A program made the position numbers and the translations under genes. From an uncultured Mucispirillum sp. (lineage in GTDB: Bacteria > Chrysiogenota > Deferribacteres > Deferribacterales > Mucispirillaceae): a stretch of 6,998 bases of DNA. Each line of letters starts with the position of its first letter. The first letter of the stretch is position 1. This document shows, piece after piece, positions 1 to 5,387 of the stretch. Location of the stretch: contig CAMWVK010000077.1 in NCBI GenBank assembly GCA_947177675.1, positions 1-6,998 on the forward strand. Reading direction: 5' to 3'. A model generated the notes under the pieces. It had not been told where the DNA came from and did not search any database. It saw nothing but the letters and a program-made list of their open reading frames with translations.

Positions 1-29
1 CTAATATATTATCTAATACATAAGTAATG

Positions 30-42
30 GGTAAAATTTATT
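30..42 (+). repeat. 13-base direct repeat, copy 1
   Basis: GGTAAAATTTATT occurs here and again, identically, at 264-276. A shorter variant, GGTAAATTT, forms the left arm of the hairpin at 71-79. Copies 1 and 71-79 are both preceded by ATG (ATGGGTAAA). The repeat is AT-rich, so chance is possible, but three related copies in under 300 bases could be binding sites for a regulator. Confidence 0.35.
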
Positions 43-67
43 TATTTTTATCTGCTTTCAACAATTT

Positions 68-105
68 ATGGGTAAATTTCTAAAAAATTTACCTATTATA
101 TTTTT
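68..105 (+). terminator. Candidate Rho-independent terminator of an upstream transcript
   Basis: Bases 68-79 pair with 85-96 in a 12-bp stem that has one G-T wobble; its core is GGTAAATTT / AAATTTACC around a 5-base loop. The stem is followed by TATATTTTTC, which gives a short T-tract on the plus strand. There is no T-tract on the minus-strand side, so a plus-strand transcript coming from the left is the likely user. The stem has few G-C pairs, which weakens the call, although terminators in AT-rich genomes often look like this. Confidence 0.4.
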
Positions 106-230
106 CTGATTTATAATATGCTGCCCTGTTTACTGTTTTTTATATCCTTTCAAAAAACTAAACTATTTAATTATAAATCGGCTGATAGTATATTTTATAA
201 GAACTTGAATGACTGCTTAAATTGCTGCAA

Positions 231-260
231 TTGTTTTTAGATTTTACATTTGCATATAAT
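231..260 (+). promoter_or_regulatory. Candidate promoter of the psd-pssA-leuA operon
   Basis: TATAAT at 255-260 is a perfect -10 hexamer. TTGTTT at 231-236 is a weak -35 (three of six consensus bases) at 18-base spacing. Transcription would begin near 267 and leave a leader of about 65 bases before psd. The dyad AATTGC-T-GCAATT (220-232) overlaps the -35 edge and could be an operator. TATAAT-like words are common in this AT-rich sequence; another at 306-311 lies very close to the ribosome binding site and has no good -35. Confidence 0.35.
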
Positions 261-263
261 TTC

Positions 264-276
264 GGTAAAATTTATT
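264..276 (+). repeat. 13-base direct repeat, copy 2
   Basis: Exact second copy of the GGTAAAATTTATT word at 30-42. It lies immediately downstream of the candidate psd promoter -10 hexamer (255-260), roughly where transcription would start, so a protein bound here could block initiation. This role is inference. Confidence 0.35.
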
Positions 277-331
277 GCTACAACAATTATTTTGTGATAC
301 ATTAATATAATTATATTTATGTGAGGTCATT

Positions 332-949
332 ATGATTGCAAAAGAAGGATATCCGTTTATTATAAGTGCATTAGTTGCAACTATTTTATTTTATATTATT
401 CCATGGTTTATATGGGTAACTGTATCTTTACTGCTGCTTGCATTATTTGTATGGTTTTTTAGAGACCCTGAAAGAAATGCACCTATTGAGCAGGATATTG
501 CAGTATCTGCTGCTGATGGTAAAGTGGTAGAAGTGGAAGAAGTAGAGTTTAAAGGTGAAAAATATAAAAAAGTTGGCGTATTTATGAATGTATTTTCTGT
601 TCATGTAAACAGAACTCCAGTTACCGGCACAGTTACTTCTATTGAACATATTTCAGGCAAATTTGTAAATGCAGGTCGCAAAGATGCTTCTATTATAAAT
701 GAAAGAAATATTATTACATTTGATACAAAATATGGCAAAGTTATCGCTGTGCAGGTGGCAGGGCTTGTAGCAAGAAGAACTGTAAGTTATGTTAAAGAGG
801 GCGATTTAATGGCAACAGGGGACAGGTTTGGTATGATTAAATTTTCTTCCCGTGTAGATCATTATTTTCCTATTTCTGCTGCAATTCAAGTAAAAGTTGA
901 TGATGAAGTAAAAGCTGGCGAAAGTATTATTGCTAAATTTAATAACTAA
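332..949 (+). CDS. psd: Phosphatidylserine decarboxylase proenzyme (short pyruvoyl type)
   Basis: Converts phosphatidylserine to phosphatidylethanolamine at the inner membrane. The 205-residue length fits the short, archaetidylserine-decarboxylase-like Psd class rather than the roughly 320-residue E. coli type. Residues about 10-43 are one or two hydrophobic membrane segments, followed by FRDPER (43-48). The AADG motif gives Asp62 and the SVHVNRTP motif gives His91; they match the Asp and His of the catalytic triad known in the family. The C-terminal motif RFGMIKFSSRVDHYFP (165-180) contains the self-cleavage site, where the serine becomes the pyruvoyl group. Here the site reads Phe-Ser172-Ser173-Arg instead of the usual Phe-Gly-Ser-Arg, which is odd because the Gly-Ser bond is the one normally cut. 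Start ATG 332 has GAGG at 323-326, five bases upstream. It is followed after 19 bases by pssA, the preceding step of the same pathway. Identification is firm; activity with the altered site is less sure. Confidence 0.93.
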   Translation: MIAKEGYPFIISALVATILFYIIPWFIWVTVSLLLLALFVWFFRDPERNAPIEQDIAVSAADGKVVEVEEVEFKGEKYKKVGVFMNVFSVHVNRTPVTGTVTSIEHISGKFVNAGRKDASIINERNIITFDTKYGKVIAVQVAGLVARRTVSYVKEGDLMATGDRFGMIKFSSRVDHYFPISAAIQVKVDDEVKAGESIIAKFNN

Positions 950-957
950 AATATATC

Positions 958-962
958 AAGGT
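958..962 (+). promoter_or_regulatory. Ribosome binding site that fixes the pssA start
   Basis: AAGGT lies seven bases before the ATG at 969. A longer frame could begin at a TTG at 930 inside the end of psd, but that start would add 13 residues absent from the usual PssA N-terminus, and I see no comparable binding site for it. An ATG two codons later (975) is a lesser alternative. Confidence 0.65.
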
Positions 963-968
963 AAAAAA

Positions 969-1769
969 ATGAGTATGTTTTCTCCAAAATCAAGTAAATT
1001 AGATATGACACTTCGTAACAGGAATATCATTCTGCCTAATTTTATTACTATTATGGGGCTTTTATGCGGAGTATATTCTATTATGCTTTCAGTAGGAAGT
1101 AAGATAGTGGAAGGTGATCATTTTGTATATGCAGCATATTTTCTACTGTTATCCGCTTTTTTTGATGGTATAGATGGCAAAGTTGCCCGCATTGTTAACG
1201 GCACAAGTGATTTTGGTGTGCAGCTTGATTCTCTTTGTGATATGGTTTCATTTGGTGTAGCACCAGCTATACTTGTTTATGAATGGCTTTTAAAAGGGTT
1301 TGACAGAGTAGGTATTGTGGCAGTATTTTTATTTGTTGCATGTGGTGCATTAAGGCTTGCCCGATTTAATGTGCAGAGTGGTAAAATAAGCAGTGTATAT
1401 TTTGTAGGACTTCCTATTCCAGCAGCAGCTGCATTTATTGCAACAAGTGTTCTTTTTATACATAAACTTGGGCTTGATTTAGAAAGAGCTGCACTATCAA
1501 TGTTTTTCCTTGTAAGTATATATCTGCTTGCATTTTTAATGGTAAGTACAGTTCCTTTTTTCAGCTTTAAAAAAATGAGCTATTTTAAGACACACCCATT
1601 TCAGGCACTAATAATTATGGTTATTTTCATATCTATTTTAGTGCTTTATTTTGAAGTAGTCTCATTTATAATGATTACTGGATACATCACAACAGGTCTG
1701 CTGTTTGCATTTTTTAAAATAATTAAAGGCAAGCCAAAAACAGTAGAAGAAAAACAGCAGGAAAAATAA
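969..1769 (+). CDS. pssA: CDP-diacylglycerol-serine O-phosphatidyltransferase
   Basis: Membrane enzyme that joins serine to CDP-diacylglycerol, making phosphatidylserine and CMP; Psd upstream then makes phosphatidylethanolamine. The 266-residue protein carries the complete CDP-alcohol phosphotransferase signature: Asp66, Asp69-Gly70, Ala73-Arg74, Gly83, Asp87 and Asp91, with the exact expected spacing. These aspartates bind the metal ions. The signature is followed by RLARFN and by FVGLPIPAAA, both typical of the PssA subfamily rather than of PgsA. About eight hydrophobic segments can be seen (roughly 17-42, 52-65, 93-108, 113-130, 144-166, 174-198, 211-231 and 232-249), with a charged tail rich in Lys, Glu and Gln. 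The ATG at 969 is chosen because AAGGT sits seven bases upstream; a TTG at 930 would overlap psd. The stop lies 13 bases before leuA, so it is most likely cotranscribed with psd and leuA. Confidence 0.94.
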   Translation: MSMFSPKSSKLDMTLRNRNIILPNFITIMGLLCGVYSIMLSVGSKIVEGDHFVYAAYFLLLSAFFDGIDGKVARIVNGTSDFGVQLDSLCDMVSFGVAPAILVYEWLLKGFDRVGIVAVFLFVACGALRLARFNVQSGKISSVYFVGLPIPAAAAFIATSVLFIHKLGLDLERAALSMFFLVSIYLLAFLMVSTVPFFSFKKMSYFKTHPFQALIIMVIFISILVLYFEVVSFIMITGYITTGLLFAFFKIIKGKPKTVEEKQQEK

Positions 1770-1782
1770 TTCGGAGTAAATA

Positions 1783-3306
1783 ATGCGTAAATTAATATTT
1801 TTTGATACAACTTTAAGGGATGGTGAACAGTGTCCGGGTTTTAGTATGACTACTGATGAAAAAATACGCCTGGCACTGCAGCTTGAAAGGCTTGGAGTAG
1901 ATGTTATAGAAGCCGGCTTTCCAGCATCATCACCCGGTGATTTTGAAGCTGTGCAGAAAATATCATCACTTGTAAAAAATTCAAGTATATGCGGGCTTTC
2001 CCGTGCTAATAAAAAAGATATAGAAGCAGTATATGAAGCAACAAAAAATGCAGCCCATCCAAGAATTCATACATTTATCGCAACTTCTAATATCCATATG
2101 AAATATAAGCTGAAAAAATCAAAGGAAGAAGTTATAGAACTTGCCCGTGATGCAGTCAGATTTGCAAGAAACTTATGTGATGATGTAGAATTTAGTGCAG
2201 AAGATGCTTTAAGAAGCGATACAGACTTTTTATATCAAATAATAGATGCTGTCATTAAAGAAGGTGCTGGAACAATTAACCTGCCAGATACTGTGGGTTA
2301 TATTATGCCAGATGAAATATATGCACTTTTTTCTGGTGTAAAAAATAATGTTGCAAATATAGATAAAGTAGTGTTAAGCACCCACAATCATGATGATTTA
2401 GGTATGGGTGTTGCAAACTCACTTGCTGCAATCAGGGCAGGTGCAGACCAGGTAGAATGCACAATAAATGGTATAGGTGAGCGTGCAGGCAACTCTGCTC
2501 TTGAAGAAATCTGTATGGCTGTAAATGTTAGAAAAGATTTCTACAAAGATATAGAAACTACAATTAATACTACAGAAATATATAAAACAAGCAGAATGAT
2601 AACAAGCATAACAGGTGTAGATGTGCAGCCTAATAAAGCAATTGTTGGTAAAAATGCTTTTGCTCATGAATCAGGGATACATCAGGATGGTGTTTTAAAA
2701 GAACGCTCTACTTATGAAATAATGGTGGCAGAAAGTGTAGGCATTATGAAAAATTCACTGGTGCTTGGCAAGCACTCAGGCAGAGCAGCATTTAAAGCAA
2801 GGCTTACAGAAATGGGCTATAATTTAGATGATAAACATTTAGAAAAGGCTTTTGCCGCTTTTAAAGATTTAGCAGATGAAAAGAAAGAAATATTTGATGA
2901 AGATTTAGAAACTATAGTTTTAGGTAAATCAAGCGATGCTAAAAAATATTATGAACTTGATTATGTTGGGTTTAACAGTGGTTCAAGCTTAATTGCAACA
3001 ACAACACTTAGACTTAAAAAAGATACTGGTGAAATTTTAACTGATTCTTCTACTGGTAACGGTCCTGTTGATGCAGCATTTAAAGCCGTTGAAAGAATAT
3101 CTGGTTATGAGGGCAGACTTAAAAACTATAAAATTAATGCAGTAACTCAAGGAAAAGATGCTCAAGGTGAAGTTACTGTTATAGCAGAATTTGCTTCAAG
3201 CGGTATAGAAGTGCTTGGTAAAGGATATTCTACAGATGTATTAATAGCATCTGTAGAAGCATATATTAATGCACTTAATAACTATATCAGCAGAATAGAA
3301 AAATAA
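1783..3306 (+). CDS. leuA: 2-isopropylmalate synthase
   Basis: Condenses acetyl-CoA with 2-oxoisovalerate to give 2-isopropylmalate, the first committed step of leucine synthesis, in the cytoplasm. The 507 residues match the usual bacterial form. The N-terminal HMGL-like TIM barrel starts with FDTTLRDGEQ (7-16; Asp8 metal ligand, Arg12 catalytic). It also has THNHDDLG (200-207; His201 and His203 metal ligands), GIGERAGNSALEE (230-242) and HESGIHQDG (295-303), followed by LGKHSGR (328-334). The C-terminal part, about 380-507, has the features of the leucine-binding regulatory domain, including GNGPVDAAFKAV (425-436) and GKDAQGEV (457-464), so feedback inhibition by leucine is expected. These signatures favour LeuA over homocitrate or citramalate synthase, though substrate choice in this family cannot be proved by motif alone. 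Cys17 replaces the serine common in GEQSPG. GGAG at 1773-1776 lies six bases before the ATG. It is the last gene of the psd-pssA-leuA unit; I see no T-box or leader-peptide attenuator. Confidence 0.94.
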   Translation: MRKLIFFDTTLRDGEQCPGFSMTTDEKIRLALQLERLGVDVIEAGFPASSPGDFEAVQKISSLVKNSSICGLSRANKKDIEAVYEATKNAAHPRIHTFIATSNIHMKYKLKKSKEEVIELARDAVRFARNLCDDVEFSAEDALRSDTDFLYQIIDAVIKEGAGTINLPDTVGYIMPDEIYALFSGVKNNVANIDKVVLSTHNHDDLGMGVANSLAAIRAGADQVECTINGIGERAGNSALEEICMAVNVRKDFYKDIETTINTTEIYKTSRMITSITGVDVQPNKAIVGKNAFAHESGIHQDGVLKERSTYEIMVAESVGIMKNSLVLGKHSGRAAFKARLTEMGYNLDDKHLEKAFAAFKDLADEKKEIFDEDLETIVLGKSSDAKKYYELDYVGFNSGSSLIATTTLRLKKDTGEILTDSSTGNGPVDAAFKAVERISGYEGRLKNYKINAVTQGKDAQGEVTVIAEFASSGIEVLGKGYSTDVLIASVEAYINALNNYISRIEK

Positions 3307-3318
3307 AAGCATCTTGAT

Positions 3319-3347
3319 TTTAAGCGATATTTAATGTCGTTTATATT
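3319..3347 (+). promoter_or_regulatory. Candidate recA promoter with imperfect dyad operator
   Basis: The 79-base gap between leuA and recA contains a dyad at 3321-3343: TAAGCGATAT, a TTA centre, then ATGTCGTTTA. Eight of ten positions are symmetrical in DNA, and the other two become G-U pairs in RNA. A -35-like TTTAAG (3319-3324) and a -10-like TATATT (3342-3347) flank it at 17-base spacing, so a repressor on the dyad would sit between the promoter elements. A LexA-type SOS operator is the obvious idea because recA follows, but the sequence is neither the E. coli nor the Bacillus box. As RNA it could form a hairpin, but no T-tract follows, so a leuA terminator is less likely. Confidence 0.35.
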
Positions 3348-3385
3348 GATTATATTAAGTTATAGAAAATTACTGTGGAGGCAAA

Positions 3386-4441
3386 ATGGACAGCGATAAA
3401 AAGAAAGCATTAGAGCTTGCTCTTGGCAAAATAGAAAAAGATTTTGGCAAAGGCTCACTTATGCGTTTAGGTGATAAACCAGATGAAAAAATACCTGTAA
3501 TATCTACTGGTGCATTATCTTTAGATATAGCTTTAGGGATAGGCGGAGTGCCTAGGGGAAGAATTATAGAAATATATGGTGCAGAATCAAGTGGTAAAAC
3601 AACAATAGCACTGCATATTATTGCAGAAGCACAAAAAATGGGCGGTGTTGCTGCTTTTATAGATGCAGAACATGCACTTGACCCAACCTATGCTGCAGCA
3701 ATAGGTGTTGATACTGATAACCTTCTTGTTTCTCAGCCTGATAATGGGGAATCTGCTCTTGAAATAACAGAAACACTTGTAAGAAGTGGTGCCATTGATG
3801 TTATAGTTGTGGATTCTGTTGCTGCCCTTACTCCAAAAGCAGAAATTGAAGGTGATATGGGCGATGCTCACATGGGCTTACAGGCGCGTCTTATGAGTCA
3901 GGCATTAAGAAAATTAACTGCTATTGTTAATAAATCAAAAACATGCCTTATATTTATTAACCAGACTCGTATGAAACTTGGTGTTATGTTTGGCAACCCA
4001 GAAACTACTACTGGCGGTAATGCATTAAAATTTTATGCATCAGTTAGAATGGAAGTTAAAAAAGGCAATCAGATAAAAGAAAAAGAAGAAGTTGTTGCAA
4101 ATAAAATTACTGTAAAAGTAGTAAAGAATAAAATGTCACCGCCATTTAAAAAAGCAGAATTTGATGTGCTTTTTGGTAAAGGTATATCAAATGAAAGTAT
4201 TATTTTAGGAATGGCTGTAGATGCTGGTATCGTTCAGAAATCTGGTGCATGGTTTTCTATGAATGATACAAAGCTAGGTCAGGGTGAAGTAAATGCAAGA
4301 ATATATTTAGAGCAAAACCCTGATGTAACAAAGCTAATAGAAAAACAGTTAAGAGCAAAATATAATATAGAAATATCTGGTGGTGAAGCACAAGAACAAC
4401 AGGCAGAAAAACCATCTAAAAAGGAAGAAACTGAAAAATAA
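3386..4441 (+). CDS. recA: Recombinase A
   Basis: ATP-dependent DNA strand-exchange protein that forms filaments on single-stranded DNA, drives homologous recombination and repair, and triggers LexA self-cleavage where SOS exists. The 351-residue length is typical. The Walker A motif GAESSGKT is at 65-72, with Ala66 where E. coli has Pro, followed by the catalytic Glu in DAEHALDP (93-100). Walker B, VIVVDS, is at 139-144. DNA-binding loop L1 lies around [10 protein letters not shown] (155-164). Loop L2 lies around [14 protein letters not shown] (202-215), preceded by INQTRMKLG (191-199) with the allosteric Gln193. The C-terminal tail (about 332-351) is rich in Glu, Gln and Lys, as in other RecA proteins. 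No intein or truncation is seen. GTGGAGG at 3375-3381 lies four bases before the ATG, a strong site that suits a highly made protein. The stop codon overlaps the recX start by one base. Confidence 0.98.
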   Translation: MDSDKKKALELALGKIEKDFGKGSLMRLGDKPDEKIPVISTGALSLDIALGIGGVPRGRIIEIYGAESSGKTTIALHIIAEAQKMGGVAAFIDAEHALDPTYAAAIGVDTDNLLVSQPDNGESALEITETLVRSGAIDVIVVDSVAALTPKAEIEGDMGDAHMGLQARLMSQALRKLTAIVNKSKTCLIFINQTRMKLGVMFGNPETTTGGNALKFYASVRMEVKKGNQIKEKEEVVANKITVKVVKNKMSPPFKKAEFDVLFGKGISNESIILGMAVDAGIVQKSGAWFSMNDTKLGQGEVNARIYLEQNPDVTKLIEKQLRAKYNIEISGGEAQEQQAEKPSKKEETEK

Positions 4442-4890
4442 TGGCATCAATTGGGCTTAGCTATGCTTATAAACTGCTCAGTATGAGAGACTATTTTAAA
4501 AACGAGCTTTATGATAAAATAGAAAAAAAATGCGGCAGTTTAGAAGCTGAAAATGCAGTTGCAGAAGTGGAGCAGGCAGGCTTTATTGATGATGAAAAAA
4601 CAGCATATAACTATATTAGAGTAAAACTGAAAGCAGGCTATGGACCTTATTATATTTCTAATAAACTTTATTTAAAAGGCTGCCACAAAGATATTTCTTA
4701 TATAGAAGAAGTAGCAGAAAAAGAAAATATTAATATGGAAGAATATATATTAAAATACAGCAAAAGGTATATTAAAAAAGAAAGTGATAACCCATATAAA
4801 GACTACATTAAGTGCTTAAATTTTTTAAAAAATAAAGGGTATGCACCAAATGCAGTAATGCAGATAATTAAAAAAGAGGATTTTGAATAA
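4441..4890 (+). CDS. recX: RecX regulatory protein
   Basis: Small, helical modulator that binds RecA filaments and usually inhibits them. The 149-residue protein is divergent but shows the RecX pattern of three-helix repeats. Repeat one is about 7-50 ([17 protein letters not shown], then [14 protein letters not shown] at 46-59, matching the family's G-[FY]-[IL]-[DN]-D). Repeat two contains [14 protein letters not shown] (67-80), the equivalent of the GPRRIRQEL-KG segment. Repeat three is about 119-144 ([19 protein letters not shown]). The start ATG overlaps the recA stop in TAATG. The nearest purine-rich site, AAGGAAG (4421-4427), is 13 bases away, so translation probably depends on coupling to recA. 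This would keep RecX in proportion to, and below, RecA. The position directly after recA is the standard RecX location and supports the call. The gene also overlaps rplI by one base at its end. Confidence 0.87.
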   Translation: MASIGLSYAYKLLSMRDYFKNELYDKIEKKCGSLEAENAVAEVEQAGFIDDEKTAYNYIRVKLKAGYGPYYISNKLYLKGCHKDISYIEEVAEKENINMEEYILKYSKRYIKKESDNPYKDYIKCLNFLKNKGYAPNAVMQIIKKEDFE

Positions 4891-5336
4891 TGAAAGTAAT
4901 TTTTTTAAAAAATGTAAAAGGTGTTGCAAATGAAGGTGATGTTAAAGAAGTAAAGGAAGGATATGCAAAAAACTTTCTTTTTAAACAAAAATTGGCTCTT
5001 GAAGCAACCCCTGCTAATATGAAAGCTCATGAAGAAAAACTTGAATCATTAAAAGAGCAGGAAAAATTAAAAGTAACAGAAGCTAAAGCATTAGCAGAAA
5101 AATTGAAAACTACTAAAATAGAATTTTCTTTAAAAGCAGGAGATACTGGCAGACTTTATGGAGCAGTTACAAGTCAGGAGATTTCTGATACACTTGCAAA
5201 ACAAGGACTTCCTGTTGATAAAAAATTATTTGATATGAAAGAACCTATCAAGGAAGCAGGCACTCATACTGTAAAAGTAAATATTTATAAAGAAATAAAA
5301 AGTCAATTAACTGTTGTAATTAATGCCGTTAACTAA
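4890..5336 (+). CDS. rplI: 50S ribosomal protein L9
   Basis: Large-subunit protein that binds 23S rRNA near the base of the L1 stalk and projects from the ribosome through a long helix. All parts are present in 148 residues. The N-terminal RNA-binding domain is about 1-40, with [11 protein letters not shown] (1-11) and [10 protein letters not shown] (24-33). A charged connecting helix follows at about 41-75, then the C-terminal domain (about 77-148) with [12 protein letters not shown] (87-98). The N-terminal region is very close to the well-studied Geobacillus L9, but Lys34 stands where that protein has Gly34, and Ala13 stands where the family signature has Gly. The ATG overlaps the recX stop (TAATG); AGAGGA at 4875-4880 is nine bases upstream. 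It is unusual for rplI to follow recX; rpsF and rpsR, its common partners, are not in the window, but dnaB downstream is a familiar neighbour. Confidence 0.97.
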   Translation: MKVIFLKNVKGVANEGDVKEVKEGYAKNFLFKQKLALEATPANMKAHEEKLESLKEQEKLKVTEAKALAEKLKTTKIEFSLKAGDTGRLYGAVTSQEISDTLAKQGLPVDKKLFDMKEPIKEAGTHTVKVNIYKEIKSQLTVVINAVN

Positions 5337-5343
5337 TGCAGCC

Positions 5344-5352
5344 TGTTATAAT
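5344..5352 (+). promoter_or_regulatory. Extended -10 promoter candidate for dnaB
   Basis: TGTTATAAT matches the extended -10 consensus TGnTATAAT exactly and starts eight bases after the rplI stop. No good -35 lies at 16-18 bases upstream, which extended -10 promoters can tolerate. Transcription would begin near 5359-5360 and give dnaB a leader of under 30 bases with its ribosome binding site. The motif lies in an inverted repeat, so RNA structure is a competing explanation. Confidence 0.45.
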
Positions 5353-5377
5353 ATAATTTTACTGTTTTATATTATAA
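5346..5377. repeat. Perfect 11-bp AT-only inverted repeat before dnaB
   Basis: TTATAATATAA (5346-5356) and TTATATTATAA (5367-5377) are exact reverse complements around a 10-base centre. In a transcript reading through from rplI they can fold into a hairpin whose 3' edge runs into the AAGGAG ribosome binding site of dnaB (5376-5381). As DNA, the repeat could be an operator over the candidate -10 hexamer (5347-5352). No T-tract follows, so it is not a typical terminator. Confidence 0.6.
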
Positions 5378-5387
5378 GGAGAAATCT

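Larger units (their letters stand above)
1..331. other. Gene-free upstream region
   Basis: I find no supported gene in these 331 very AT-rich bases. The longest plus-strand reading frame I noticed with an ATG (118-240, 40 codons) has no ribosome binding site and no recognisable family. There is no GC-rich cloverleaf that would suggest a tRNA. The stretch does hold a hairpin with a following T-tract (68-105), two exact copies of a 13-base AT-rich word (30-42 and 264-276), a short dyad AATTGC-T-GCAATT (220-232), possible promoter hexamers (231-260) and a 14-base palindrome AATATAATTATATT (304-317) just before the psd ribosome binding site. It is most likely the boundary between an upstream transcript and the psd operon. 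Confidence 0.6.

Noticed and set aside
118..240. 40-codon plus-strand frame with a cysteine-rich end (CLNCCNC)
   Set aside because: There is no ribosome binding site, the ATG sits directly on a TATAAT-like word, and no family or conserved composition supports it. An AT-rich gap gives such frames easily.
304..317. Palindrome AATATAATTATATT before the psd ribosome binding site as an operator
   Set aside because: It is made only of A and T in a region where such palindromes arise easily, and it lacks a spaced half-site pattern.
1..331. tRNA, riboswitch or CRISPR array in the upstream gap
   Set aside because: No cloverleaf, no conserved riboswitch core and no regularly spaced repeats can be seen; only AT-rich words and simple hairpins are present.
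930..968. Longer PssA starting at TTG 930 inside psd
   Set aside because: The ATG at 969 has a well-placed AAGGT, and the 13 extra residues do not resemble a PssA N-terminus.
3321..3343. Hairpin after leuA as a Rho-independent terminator
   Set aside because: The stem contains two G-U pairs and is not followed by a T-tract; a DNA operator reading fits the position better.
3587..3871. Long minus-strand frames inside recA, leuA and dnaB
   Set aside because: They lie opposite strongly supported genes, have low-complexity, cysteine- and phenylalanine-rich translations, and lack recognisable motifs. They are codon-bias shadows.
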